Below, in pieces: positions 49,597 through 58,441 of a stretch of DNA of 64,000 bases. The stretch lies in NCBI GenBank assembly GCA_964630925.1, contig CAZVZK010000002.1, positions 1 through 64,000 on the forward strand. The letters are read 5' to 3'. The stretch is from RGDT01 sp964630925. GTDB lineage: Bacteria; Planctomycetota; Planctomycetia; Gemmatales; Gemmataceae. The notes under the pieces were generated by a model. The model was given only the letters and a program-made list of their open reading frames with translations, ran no database searches and was not told where the DNA came from. The translations under genes and the position numbers were made by a program. Numbering within the stretch: position 1 is the first letter of the stretch; each line of letters opens with the position of its first letter.

Positions 49597-49782
49597 ATGC
49601 GAATGCTCCCGTGTGCCCTCCTCGCCCTCCTCCTCGCCGGCTGCGGCCAGAACCTCGGCACGCGCGGCGCCAACCGCAACGACGACCGCCCCCGCATGCC
49701 GTCCGCCGACAGGAAGGACGACAAGCCCGCCCCCCCCAAGGAAGCCCCGCCCCCGAAGAAGGACGACAAGGCCGGCAAGTGA
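49597..49782 (+). CDS. Small lipoprotein with Lys/Asp/Pro-rich tail
   Basis: A 61-aa lipoprotein with signal MRMLPCALLALLLAGC (lipobox LAGC, Cys 16), then NDDRPRMPSADRKDDK and PPKEAPPPKKDDKAGK. It is similar in length and composition to the preceding two genes but lacks DPAK units. It starts 80 bases after the second lipoprotein, and its end is 14 bases from the convergent HTTM gene. No family recognised. Confidence 0.7.
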   Translation: MRMLPCALLALLLAGCGQNLGTRGANRNDDRPRMPSADRKDDKPAPPKEAPPPKKDDKAGK

Positions 49783-49795
49783 CCGCCCGCCTGCC

Positions 49796-50962
49796 TCACC
49801 CTGGCGCCGCCTCCGCCTCCGCCTCCGCCGGCCTGCCGAACAGCCGCCGTGAGGCCGCCGTCACGGCGTCCCCGGACAGGAACAGCACGTACCAGCACAT
49901 CACCACCTCGCTGAACCAGCCGATCTCCAGCGTCATCAGGATGCCCAGGTGCAGCATCACCCCCACCACCAGCAGCGGGACGCGCGTCCATCTCCACAAC
50001 ACGAGGACGACGAAGCCGATCTCGAACACCAGCGTCGTCCACGTCAGCATCTGGCACAGGAAGTACGGCACCGGCGCCTGCGCGTACGACCACCGCGTCA
50101 GCGACAGGTCGTTCATCACCCAGTAGATCGCGCTGCCGTCGATCCAGTCGCCCCGCGGCCACCACGACCCCGGGGCGTAGTGCGTCGCGTCCAGCGTCGC
50201 CAGGCCGTTCGCCACGTCCAGCGACGCCCACCAGGTGCCGTTATCGAAGTGCACGTCGCCCAGCTTGATCAGCCCGGCGAACAGGTACATGAACGCGAGC
50301 TGGATCTGCATCAGCCGCAGGCTCCACGGCGCCACCATCACCGGCCCCGGCCCCTCCGGCGGCCACAGCCAGGCGTCCACCGACCACGTCGCCCCCGCCG
50401 GCGCCAGCAGCAGATACCACAGCGACAGCCGCGCCATCCAGTCGCCGCCGTTGAGGTACTCCGACAGCGTGTTCGTGAAGGTCGTGATCAGCAGCAAGGC
50501 CACCAGCGTCGAGAGCCGCGTCAGGAATCCCACCGTCATTGACGCCAGCGCGAGGATCAACACGCCGAACAGCAGATACGCGCTGCCCGGCCTCTCGCCC
50601 CACTCCTTCCACGCCTCGGCCCACGGCTCCGGCACCCACCCCTCCGCCCACTTCGGCGCGTGGTCGCCGACCACGTCGGCGGGGAGCCACTTGCCCAGCA
50701 GCGGCAGCGACACCGGGCCGCGCAGCAGGCTCACACGGCCCGTGCGCTGGAGCCACGGGTCGCGCGTCCTGGCGGGGAGGAGCGGGTCGTCCCCGCCCAC
50801 GGCGCCGGGGAGCTTCCAGGCGAACCCGGTCAGGAGGTTCGCCATCGCCGTCACCCCGATGAGGATGCGGAAGGCGGCCAGCGGCTCGGCGCGGACCGGC
50901 TCCGTCCAGAATCGCCAGACGGTGACGAACGGGGCCCCGAGGAGGCGCAGGAGGGCGTTCAC
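49796..50962 (-). CDS. HTTM-domain membrane protein (vitamin K-dependent carboxylase-like)
   Basis: A 388-aa polytopic protein with the HTTM (horizontally transferred transmembrane) domain, related to vitamin K-dependent gamma-carboxylase. It has LAAFRILIGVTAMANLLTGF at the start, ATMEYL-type SEYLNGGDWMARLSLWYLLL, QIQLAFMYLFAGLIKLGD, and late hydrophobic segments. The GTG start overlaps the stop of the upstream gene (GTGA), so the two are coupled. Enzymatic function in bacteria is not established. Confidence 0.82.
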   Translation of the reverse strand: MNALLRLLGAPFVTVWRFWTEPVRAEPLAAFRILIGVTAMANLLTGFAWKLPGAVGGDDPLLPARTRDPWLQRTGRVSLLRGPVSLPLLGKWLPADVVGDHAPKWAEGWVPEPWAEAWKEWGERPGSAYLLFGVLILALASMTVGFLTRLSTLVALLLITTFTNTLSEYLNGGDWMARLSLWYLLLAPAGATWSVDAWLWPPEGPGPVMVAPWSLRLMQIQLAFMYLFAGLIKLGDVHFDNGTWWASLDVANGLATLDATHYAPGSWWPRGDWIDGSAIYWVMNDLSLTRWSYAQAPVPYFLCQMLTWTTLVFEIGFVVLVLWRWTRVPLLVVGVMLHLGILMTLEIGWFSEVVMCWYVLFLSGDAVTAASRRLFGRPAEAEAEAAPG

Positions 50963-51633
50963 CGGGCGGGCCTCCCGTCGGGCGTGAACGCCTGCACGAA
51001 CTTCTCCTCGGGCGGCCCGTACTCGCCGGGCGGCTCACCCGGCGCCGGGAAGTAGAAGTAGCGTTTGACGAGGACGATGCGTTTCAGCTCGCGCGGGTCG
51101 TCGGGCCTGGAGGCGTGCCAGTGGCGGGCGAGGGAGCGGACGTACGCCGACCACGTCGGCAGCTCGAAGCTGTCCTCGGCCACGCCGGTCATCATGTAGT
51201 CCTCGTACTTGCGCGTGTTGGCCCTGCCGAAGCGGAAGTAGCGGGCGGGGTCGTCCGGCTCGTTGGACGAGACGAGGGTCTCGCTGGTGCCGTCGGTGAA
51301 CTCGTAGCGCGTGCCGAGGAAGGGGGAGCGCCGGGCCATCGGCGGGGCGAACAGCCCCCAGTTCTGCTCGGCGCCGGTCTTGTTGGCGAAGTAGTACGTC
51401 AGCCGGTCGGCGAGGCGGTAGGGCCCGTCCCAGGTCGTCGGCCCCTCGCCCTTTTTCGCCAGCCAGCCCTTCTTGACGAGCCAGCCGCGGATCTCGTCGC
51501 CCCACAGGTCGAGGGGGTTGCGGACGACGAGGAAGAAGAGGTGCCACGCGACGACGAGGAAAACGAAGACGCCGCCGGCGAGACGCCAGACGCGGGCCAA
51601 CAGGGACGGAGGCGGAGGCGCGGGATCGCTCAT
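50959..51633 (-). CDS. Membrane protein partner of the HTTM protein
   Basis: A 224-aa protein with one N-terminal transmembrane helix (about residues 15-37, VWRLAGGVFVFLVVAWHLFF) and a soluble domain with YYFANKTGAEQNWGLFAPPM and VKRYFYFPAPGE. The QNW.LFAP motif recalls proteins (DUF5819-type) encoded next to HTTM genes in actinobacteria, but I cannot verify it. It overlaps the HTTM start by GTGA. Probably the pair forms one membrane unit. ATG at 51633 opens the protein. Confidence 0.65.
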   Translation of the reverse strand: MSDPAPPPPSLLARVWRLAGGVFVFLVVAWHLFFLVVRNPLDLWGDEIRGWLVKKGWLAKKGEGPTTWDGPYRLADRLTYYFANKTGAEQNWGLFAPPMARRSPFLGTRYEFTDGTSETLVSSNEPDDPARYFRFGRANTRKYEDYMMTGVAEDSFELPTWSAYVRSLARHWHASRPDDPRELKRIVLVKRYFYFPAPGEPPGEYGPPEEKFVQAFTPDGRPAR

Positions 51634-51710
51634 GGCGCGCGTTGTATGCGACGGGGCGGGCGGCGTCCAGAAGCCGGCGCTCGCCGCCACGGAGGGGTCG
51701 GGCAACAGAA

Positions 51711-51816
51711 CCGGGAGGGCGAGGCTCCTGCCGAGCCGCACGACTTCGCATCCGGTGCCCGCCGCGCTCCCGAGCGTCGATCGGCTCGGCAGGAGCCTCG
51801 CGCCTCGCCCTACCGG
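51711..51816. repeat. Short inverted-repeat element (AGGGCGAGGCTCCTGCCGAGCC type)
   Basis: Left arm 51711-51738 and right arm 51781-51816 are inverted copies of GGGAGGGCGAGGCTCCTGCC and its continuation, with a short insertion in the right arm. It lies 29 bases after the stop of the ceramidase-like gene. The same arms, separated by a much larger insert, occur at 58442-58813. Confidence 0.75.
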
Positions 51817-51845
51817 ATTCTTTGCCGTACCCCCACGGAAGCCGC

Positions 51846-53132
51846 TCATCGCGCCAGCGCCTTGCCCATCGCCCCCTCCAGCCTCTTCTGGCACGGCGCC
51901 GCCAGCGCCACCGTCGGCTCGTAGCCGCCCTCCAGGAACGCCGCGTCCGTCGGGATGTAGCCCATCCCCCCGTCGCCGTAACTCGCCACGCACACGAAGC
52001 GGTCCTTCGCCGCCTTCTGCGCGAACAGCTGGTACTCGATGAACGCCTCCCCCGGCAGGTGCAGCACCGACGCCGGGCCGATGTGCAGGCAGCCGAGCGT
52101 CACCGGGCGCTTGATCCGCTCCAGCCACGCGAGCTGGAAGGCCGCGTTGCCGCGCCGCGCCTTGGCGGCCTTCCCGTCCTCCAGGACCGCCTTGCTGGCC
52201 GCCTCGCCGAACGACCTCTCCTCGCGCGCCGCGAAGGCGATCGCCGTCTCCTTCCACGACCAGGTGTCCACGGCGTGTTTCTTCGTCGCCTTCCAGGCGG
52301 AACGCATGCCGTCGAGGATGCGGTCCCGCAGCGCCGCGCGGTTCTTCTTCTCGCCGTCGTTGTACTTGCCGGCCGTCACGTTGCCGGCGCAACCGGTGAA
52401 ATAGGCCTGGAAGGCCTTTTCGCCCTCTCCGGCACGCGCGTCACGCGCCAGGCCGCAGAAGTCGCTCGTCACCCGGCCGTCGCCGTAATAACTCATCGGG
52501 TGGGTGGCATAGTAGTGCAGGGCCGCCAGGGGCCGCTCATCCCGCCAGAAGCTCAAGGTCTTCAGCCACGGGTCGATCAACCCCTCCGGCTCCGCACGCG
52601 CCGCGGGGTCCTTCGTCGCGCTCGTCCGCGTGAACTTGACCTTGCCGTCCTTCACCACCCGCCGGTTGGACGCCACCTCGTGCACCTTCGCCTGCCCGAC
52701 GCCGACTTGAGTGAATTTGCCCGTCGAGGCGAGCGACTTCTTGACGGCGGCGGCCACACGATCCACGCAGCCCGTAAAATACTTGAGGTCGAGCGACGGC
52801 GGGCCCTTCGCCTTGTCGATTAACTCTTGTGCGCGGACGTCCGCGAACGGCGCGTTGTGCGGGTGTACACACTGCACCGCCACGCGCCCCGGCGTGGTGT
52901 GGGCGGCCTCGGCGATGGCCCTCACCCAGGCGAGGTGGGCGTCGTTGCGGATGCCGCACCAGTCCACGGCGCACAGGACGACGGGGGCCTCCGGGCCGAG
53001 CAGGACGACGCCCAAAGCGCGGAGGGGGTCATCGACGGCACGGCACGGCTCGATCCACCCGCCGCACAGCGGATGGCCGACGGGCGGGGAAACATCGATA
53101 GAGAATGTGGCGAGATGGAGCGCTGGGGGCAC
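51846..53132 (-). CDS. Neutral/alkaline ceramidase-like protein (N-terminal domain)
   Basis: A 428-aa protein with the opening of the neutral/alkaline non-lysosomal ceramidase family: FSIDVSPPVGHPLCGGW, then VVLCAVDWCGIRND and the zinc-type VQCVHPHNAPF, ALHYYATHPMSYYG and FTGCAGNVTAGKYN. Known members cleave the amide of ceramides, but most planctomycete copies lack a characterised role. No signal peptide is evident. The GTG start at 53132 has GGGAGG seven bases upstream. A second member of the family lies at 60065-61312. Confidence 0.8.
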   Translation of the reverse strand: MPPALHLATFSIDVSPPVGHPLCGGWIEPCRAVDDPLRALGVVLLGPEAPVVLCAVDWCGIRNDAHLAWVRAIAEAAHTTPGRVAVQCVHPHNAPFADVRAQELIDKAKGPPSLDLKYFTGCVDRVAAAVKKSLASTGKFTQVGVGQAKVHEVASNRRVVKDGKVKFTRTSATKDPAARAEPEGLIDPWLKTLSFWRDERPLAALHYYATHPMSYYGDGRVTSDFCGLARDARAGEGEKAFQAYFTGCAGNVTAGKYNDGEKKNRAALRDRILDGMRSAWKATKKHAVDTWSWKETAIAFAAREERSFGEAASKAVLEDGKAAKARRGNAAFQLAWLERIKRPVTLGCLHIGPASVLHLPGEAFIEYQLFAQKAAKDRFVCVASYGDGGMGYIPTDAAFLEGGYEPTVALAAPCQKRLEGAMGKALAR

Positions 53133-53142
53133 GGTGAGCCTC

Positions 53143-53170
53143 CCGACAGGGTGCGGTGTTAGGATAAGAT
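53143..53170 (+). promoter_or_regulatory. Possible promoter of the BON-domain gene
   Basis: CCGACA at 53143-53148, 16 bases, then TAAGAT at 53165-53170, ending 37 bases before the ATG. The match is moderate. Confidence 0.35.
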
Positions 53171-53207
53171 AGGGGACCGGACAGGTCTAACGAATAGGGG
53201 AAGAGCG

Positions 53208-54125
53208 ATGCGACACATGTTCCACGGCGCGGGCCTGGCCCTGGCGGTCCTCGCCCTCGCCGGCACGGCCCAGGCCCAGCGTATCGGCGGCAACGGCGGC
53301 GGCACCGGCGGCACCGGCGGCACCGGCGGCGCCAGCAGCGGCGGTTTCGTCGGCACCGGCGGTTTCGGCTCCAGCAGCAGCGGCGGAGGCAACACCGGCG
53401 GCGGCGGCTTCGTCGGCAGCGGCGGCTTCGGCAGCGGCACCGGCAACACCGGCGGCGGCGGCTTCGTCGGCAGCGGCAGCGGCACCGGCGGCACCGCCAC
53501 CACGGGCGGCGCCCGCGGCGGCGCCACCGGCGGCGCGTCCGGCTCGACCCCGTCCAACGCCGGGCCGTTCGCCAAGTACATGTACAACCCCGTCGCCATC
53601 GGCTTCCAGCAGGGCACGAGCGGCCAGACCGCCGCCATCGCCAACGCCGCGGGCACCGTGAAGCCGTACCCGACCACCTCGACCTTCGGCCAGCCCCTCT
53701 ACGCAGGGACGAACACGGCCACCGTTGGCCGTTCGGGCGTCGGCGGCACGACGGGCGGGCTGGGCGGCCGCGGCGGCCAGGCCCTCGGCGGCCAGGGCCT
53801 GGGCGGCGTCGCCGGCCAGTTCAACGGCGCGACGACGGCCGGCATCCGGCGGGCCCCCGCCTTCACCACGCAGATCCGCTTCGACCGCACGCCGGTGCGG
53901 CCCGTCGTCACGATGCGCCCCCAGTTGACCAGCGCCATCGCCAACTCGACGCGCCTGCCCTCGCGCGAGCGCATCCAGGTGGCGGTCGACGGCAACGCGG
54001 TCGTCCTCAGTGGCCCCGTCAAGGATCTGCGCGAGAAGCGCCTGGCCGAGCTGATCGTGCGCATGACGCCCGGCGTCGGCGAGATCCGCAACGAGCTGAT
54101 CCCGGAGAGCAACACCGACGATTGA
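53208..54125 (+). CDS. Secreted Gly-rich protein with C-terminal BON domain
   Basis: A 305-aa protein. A signal peptide ends near AQAQ, followed by a Gly/Ser/Thr-rich region (residues 25-115) with repeated GGGFVGSGGFG-type units. A middle region (GPFAKYMYNPVAIGFQQGTS), another Gly-rich stretch and a BON-type domain at about 245-300 complete it: IQVAVDGNAVVLSGPVKDLR, LAELIVRMTPGVGEIRNELI. BON domains bind membranes or lipids in other proteins. No function known for this one. The gene is followed by a hairpin shared with the convergent purE. Confidence 0.75.
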   Translation: MRHMFHGAGLALAVLALAGTAQAQRIGGNGGGTGGTGGTGGASSGGFVGTGGFGSSSSGGGNTGGGGFVGSGGFGSGTGNTGGGGFVGSGSGTGGTATTGGARGGATGGASGSTPSNAGPFAKYMYNPVAIGFQQGTSGQTAAIANAAGTVKPYPTTSTFGQPLYAGTNTATVGRSGVGGTTGGLGGRGGQALGGQGLGGVAGQFNGATTAGIRRAPAFTTQIRFDRTPVRPVVTMRPQLTSAIANSTRLPSRERIQVAVDGNAVVLSGPVKDLREKRLAELIVRMTPGVGEIRNELIPESNTDD

Positions 54126-54148
54126 CGGACGCCCCCCAGAGGTCCGTC

Positions 54149-54203
54149 CCGTAACACACGGCCCGCGTGCCTGAAGAAGGCACGCGGGCCGCGTGTGTTA
54201 CGG
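54149..54203. terminator. Long bidirectional hairpin between convergent genes
   Basis: CCGTAACACACGGCCCGCGTGCC pairs with its complement across a 7-base loop, with a 2-base bulge in the right arm. It lies 23 bases after the BON gene stop and overlaps the last codon of purE at 54198. It can serve both strands. Confidence 0.7.
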
Positions 54204-55100
54204 GGCAGGGAGCGTCATCGCGCGGACCTTCGTGACCTGCTCCTCGCGCCTCCGGCGCAGCGCCGCACGGGTGGGCGAGCCCGGAGCGGACAGGGCGGCG
54301 GCGGCGAAGAGGGCGGCGTTGATCGCGCCCGGCTTGCCCACCGCGAGCGACATCACGCCCGCCGGCATGTCGAGGAAGGGCCGCGCGAACCGGTCGATCG
54401 ACTCGATCGGGGTGGGCGCGAGGGGGACGGCCAGGACCGGGCAGGCCGTGGCCCGCGCCACCCGGCACGCCAGCCCGATCCCGTGCGCCGAGGCCGCGAT
54501 GAACGCGCCCGCCCCGGCCTCTTCACGCACCAGCTCCAGGAGCGCCTCGTCGGAGGCCTCACGCCCTGCCGCACGCACGGAGTGGGGGATGCCCAGCTCG
54601 GTCAACACCCTCGCGGCATGCCCCATCAGCTCCAGGTCGGCCTCGTCCTCGGCCAGGATCGCCACCGGGGGCGTGGCTTCGGGGCGACGCGGCCGCAGGA
54701 TGGCCGCCGCGAAGTGGGCGGCCCGTCCGGCGCCCCCGGGGCCGACGCCCGCCGTGGCGACGCCGATCTCGGCGGGCATCTGCATGATCGACAGCAGGGC
54801 GTCGATGCCGCCCAGCGGGGTGGCCGCGACGGGCACGCCGATGACCGGGACGACCGTCTTGGCGGCGGTCATGCCGGGCAGGTGGGCGGCCCCCCCCGCG
54901 CCGGCGATGATCAGCGACAGCCCGTTGACTTCGGACTCCTCGGCGTAGCGGAACAGGTCGTCGGGCGTGCGGTGGGCCGAGACCACTTTCGCCTCGTAGG
55001 CGATGCCGAGGGCGTCGAGCGCCTCCGCGGCGCGCGACATGGTCTTCCAGTCCGAGTCGCTGCCCATGATGAGCCCGACGGCAGGCGCGGTCTTCGGCAT
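54198..55100 (-). CDS. purE: N5-CAIR mutase PurE with a degenerate second PurE domain
   Basis: A 300-aa protein, nearly twice the usual PurE length of about 160-170. Residues 5-150 are a complete PurE, which shifts the carboxyl group of N5-CAIR to CAIR in purine synthesis: MGSDSDWKTM, VSAHRTP, GAGGAAHLPGM, PVIGVPV and IMQMPAEIGVATAGVG. Residues about 158-285 form a second PurE-like domain of the same order, but GSDSD has become AEDEAD, SAHRTP is absent and GGAAHLPG reads SAHGIGLA, so it is probably inactive or structural. Some archaea also have tandem PurE, as I recall. Start at ATG 55100. The last codon lies in the shared hairpin. Confidence 0.9.
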   Translation of the reverse strand: MPKTAPAVGLIMGSDSDWKTMSRAAEALDALGIAYEAKVVSAHRTPDDLFRYAEESEVNGLSLIIAGAGGAAHLPGMTAAKTVVPVIGVPVAATPLGGIDALLSIMQMPAEIGVATAGVGPGGAGRAAHFAAAILRPRRPEATPPVAILAEDEADLELMGHAARVLTELGIPHSVRAAGREASDEALLELVREEAGAGAFIAASAHGIGLACRVARATACPVLAVPLAPTPIESIDRFARPFLDMPAGVMSLAVGKPGAINAALFAAAALSAPGSPTRAALRRRREEQVTKVRAMTLPAP

Positions 55101-55157
55101 CTCGGCCTCGGTCTTCCTGGGGGCAATCGGGATTGTATGACCCGCCGCGGGGCCCGC

Positions 55158-55325
55158 TCACCGGGGCAGCAGAGCCAGCACCAGCGCCCCCAGGAGCAAC
55201 AGCCCCAGCGCCGCCGCCGCCGAGTACACCAGCCCCCAGGACGCCGGGGCCCGCCCGTCTTGAAGGCCACCTTCCCTCTCCCGGGCGTCCTCGTATTCCT
55301 CGAAGTCGGATTCGATGTCGCTCAT
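55158..55325 (-). CDS. Small single-pass membrane protein
   Basis: A 55-aa protein with an acidic N-terminus (MSDIESDFEEYEDAREREGG) and one C-terminal transmembrane helix (about 33-53, LGLLLLGALVLALLPR). A strong GGGAGGTG lies six bases before ATG 55325, which supports a real gene. It lies 57 bases upstream of purE on the same strand and may share its transcript. Unrecognised family; the tail-anchored form resembles many small planctomycete proteins. Confidence 0.6.
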   Translation of the reverse strand: MSDIESDFEEYEDAREREGGLQDGRAPASWGLVYSAAAALGLLLLGALVLALLPR

Positions 55326-55465
55326 GGGCCCACCTCCCGGGCCATCGCCACGCGGCATGCGGCCCGCATCAGAGTACGCCGCGAGGCCCTTTCATTTCGG
55401 CCCATCCTCGCCGCCACGCCCGCGGCCCGCCATAACATCCCTCACCGCCACCGAGGGACCCCGCC

Positions 55466-58420
55466 ATGCACCCCGCCGTCCTCCTCCTCGCCCTCGCCGC
55501 CCCGCCCAACGTCGTCGTCCTCCTCGCCGACGACATGGGCTTCTCCGACGCCGGGTGCTACGGCGGCGAGATCCGCACGCCGCACCTCGACGGACTGGCG
55601 AAGGACGGCCTCCGCTTCACCGCCTTCTACAACACCGCCCGCTGTTGGCCCACGCGCGCCGCCCTCCTCACCGGCTTCTACGCCCAGCAGGTCCGCCGCG
55701 ACTCCGTCCCCGGCGTCGCCAGCGGCGGCAAGGGCACCCGCCCGCCCTGGGCCGTCCTCCTGCCCAAAATGCTCGGGCCCCTCGGCTACCGTTCCTATCA
55801 CTCCGGCAAGTGGCACGTGGACGGCAAGCCGCTCGACAACGGCTTCCACCGCTCCTACAGCCTCGAAGACCACGACCGCCACTTCGCCCCACGCCGCCAC
55901 ACCGAGGACGACAAGCCCCTCCCCCCCGCCGACGCGAAGGCCTACGGCTACTCATCCTCGTACATCGCCGGGCACGCCATCAAGTGCCTCAAGGAGCATG
56001 CCGAGAAGCACGCCGGATCGCCGTTCTTCTCGTTCGTCGCGTTCACCACGCCGCACTTCCCTCTGCACGCCCCCCCGGAGGACATCGCCCGCTACAGGAA
56101 GACGTACCTCGCCGGCTGGGACGAGATGCGCGACAGGCGCTGGGAGCGCATCAAGGCCCTCAAGCTGACCGGCACGCTCTCGCCGACGGAGCGCGGCGTC
56201 GGCCCGCCGTACGCCTTCCCCGACGCCATCAAGAAACTCGGTCCGGGTGAGGTCAACCGCCCCCTGCCCTGGAAGGACCTCAACGACGCCCAGCGCCGAT
56301 TCCAGGCCGACAAGATGGCGGTCCACGCGGCGATGGTGGACCGCATGGACCAGGACATCGGACGCCTCGTCGCCCAGATTAAGGCGATGGGGGCGCTGAA
56401 CGACACGCTCATCCTGTTCCTGTCCGACAACGGCGCCAGCGCCGAGATCATGGTGCGCGGCGACGGCCACGACCCCGCCGCGGCCCCCGGCAGCGCCGCC
56501 TCGTACCTGTGCCTCGGCCCCGGCTGGTCGGGCCACTGCAACGCCCCGTTCCGCCGGCACAAGACCTGGGTGCATGAGGGCGGCATCTGCACCCCCCTCA
56601 TCGCCCACTGGCCCAACGGCATCAAGGCGAAGGGCGAGCTGCGCCACACGCCCGGCCACGTCATCGACATCGTCCCCACCGTCCTCGAATTGGCCGGCGG
56701 CAAGCCGCCCGAGAAGGCCCCCCGCGCCCCCGGACGCAGCCTCGTCCCCGCCTTCGCGAAGGACGTGGCCATCAAGCGCGAGTCGCTGTGGTGGCTGCAC
56801 GAGGGCAACCGCGCCCTGCGCGTCGGCGACTGGAAGATCGTCGCCGCCGGCCGGACGGCCGACTGGGAGCTGTACGACCTCTCCACGGACCGCACCGAGA
56901 CGAAGGACCTCGCGAAGGACAAGCCGGAGAAGGTGAAGGAGCTGGCCGCCCTGTGGCAGAAGGAGTGGGACGCCCACGCCACCCTGGCGAAGGCGGATGT
57001 CGGGAAGAAGCCCGCGGCCGAGAAGCCGGCCAGCGAGAAGCCGAACCTCATCTTCATCAACATCGACGACCTGGGTTACGCCGACATCGGGCCGTTCGGC
57101 TCGAAGATCAACCGCACGCCGCACCTGGACAGGATGGCGAAGGAGGGCCGCAAATTCACCTCGTTCTACGCCGCCCCGGTCTGCTCGCCGTCGCGGGCCG
57201 CCCTCATGACCGGCTGCTACCCCAAGCGCGTCCTGCCCATCCCCGGCGTCCTCTTCCCCGGCAACGCCGTCGGCCTCTCCACGAAGGAGACCACCGTCGC
57301 GAGGCTCCTCAAGGACGCCGGCTATCGGACGGCCATCGTCGGCAAGTGGCACCTCGGCGACCAGCCCGAATTCCTCCCCGCCCGTCACGGCTTCGATTAC
57401 CACTACGGCCTGCCGTACTCCAACGACATGGGCCCGGCGGCCGACGGCGTGAAGAGCAACCTCGGCCAGCCGCTGCCGAAGAATCCCAAGGGCGACGGCC
57501 AGCCGCCGCTGCCGCTGCTGCGCGACGGCACCGTCATCAAACGCGTGAAGCCGGACGACCAGCAGGCGCTCGTCGAGACGTACACCGAGGAGGCGGTGAA
57601 GTTCATCGCCACGAACAAGGATCGCCCTTTCTTCCTCTACCTCGCCCATAACTCCGTCCACTTCCCGCTCTACCCCGGCAAGAAGTGGGCCGGCAAGTCG
57701 AAGCACGGCCTGTACTCCGACTGGGTCGAGGAGACCGACTGGGGCGTCGGCCAGGTGCTCGACGCCGTCCGCAAGCACGGGCTGGAGAAGAACACCCTCG
57801 TCATCTTCACCAGCGACAACGGCGGCACGCCCCGGGCCATCAACACGCCCCTGCGTGGCAACAAGGCCAGCACCTGGGAGGGCGGCATGCGCGTGCCGAC
57901 CATCGCCTGGTGGCCGGGCAAGATCCCCGCCGGCACGTCCTCGGACGCCGTCGTCGGCATGCTCGACGTGCTGCCGACCTTCGCCGCCCTCGCCGGCACG
58001 AGGCCGCCCGAGGGCCGCAAGATCGACGGCGTGGACGTCCGCCCGCACCTGTTCGCTGAGAAGGACGCCAAACCCGCGCACGAGACGTTCCACTACTTCC
58101 GCGGCCTGAAGCTCCACGCCGTCCGGCACGGCGATTGGAAGTTGCACGTCGCCCCGCCGACGGCCGCGGGCGCGAAGATGGACGGCCCCTTCAAGCCGAC
58201 GCTGTTCAACCTCAAGGACGATGTCGGCGAGTCGAAGAACGTGGCCGCCGACAACCCCGACGTGGTGAAGAAGTTGCAGGCGCTGGCGGCGGCGATGAAG
58301 GACGACCTGGGCGTGGACGGCGTCGGCCCCGGCTGCCGCGAGCTGGGCCGCGTCAAGGAGGCGTTGCCGCTGATCGACAGGGACGGAAAGATCCGTCCTG
58401 GGTTCGAGCCGAAGGAGTGA
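55466..58420 (+). CDS. Double-domain type I sulfatase
   Basis: A 984-aa fusion of two arylsulfatase domains. After a short hydrophobic start, the first (about 14-510) has NVVVLLADDMGFSD and the formylglycine site C60-W-P-T-R64. The second (about 530-960) opens with PNLIFINIDDLGYADIGPFG and has C573-S-P-S-R577. Both have the CxPxR motif, GKWH and SDNG elements, so both may be active once the cysteine is oxidised. The best-known activator is an FGE; the FGE-like gene at 1606 lacks the key cysteines. Two separate genes fused in frame is the likely origin. Substrates are unknown; planctomycete sulfatases often act on algal polysaccharides. Confidence 0.92.
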   Translation: MHPAVLLLALAAPPNVVVLLADDMGFSDAGCYGGEIRTPHLDGLAKDGLRFTAFYNTARCWPTRAALLTGFYAQQVRRDSVPGVASGGKGTRPPWAVLLPKMLGPLGYRSYHSGKWHVDGKPLDNGFHRSYSLEDHDRHFAPRRHTEDDKPLPPADAKAYGYSSSYIAGHAIKCLKEHAEKHAGSPFFSFVAFTTPHFPLHAPPEDIARYRKTYLAGWDEMRDRRWERIKALKLTGTLSPTERGVGPPYAFPDAIKKLGPGEVNRPLPWKDLNDAQRRFQADKMAVHAAMVDRMDQDIGRLVAQIKAMGALNDTLILFLSDNGASAEIMVRGDGHDPAAAPGSAASYLCLGPGWSGHCNAPFRRHKTWVHEGGICTPLIAHWPNGIKAKGELRHTPGHVIDIVPTVLELAGGKPPEKAPRAPGRSLVPAFAKDVAIKRESLWWLHEGNRALRVGDWKIVAAGRTADWELYDLSTDRTETKDLAKDKPEKVKELAALWQKEWDAHATLAKADVGKKPAAEKPASEKPNLIFINIDDLGYADIGPFGSKINRTPHLDRMAKEGRKFTSFYAAPVCSPSRAALMTGCYPKRVLPIPGVLFPGNAVGLSTKETTVARLLKDAGYRTAIVGKWHLGDQPEFLPARHGFDYHYGLPYSNDMGPAADGVKSNLGQPLPKNPKGDGQPPLPLLRDGTVIKRVKPDDQQALVETYTEEAVKFIATNKDRPFFLYLAHNSVHFPLYPGKKWAGKSKHGLYSDWVEETDWGVGQVLDAVRKHGLEKNTLVIFTSDNGGTPRAINTPLRGNKASTWEGGMRVPTIAWWPGKIPAGTSSDAVVGMLDVLPTFAALAGTRPPEGRKIDGVDVRPHLFAEKDAKPAHETFHYFRGLKLHAVRHGDWKLHVAPPTAAGAKMDGPFKPTLFNLKDDVGESKNVAADNPDVVKKLQALAAAMKDDLGVDGVGPGCRELGRVKEALPLIDRDGKIRPGFEPKE

Positions 58421-58441
58421 GCCCGCTGCGGCCCATCGACG

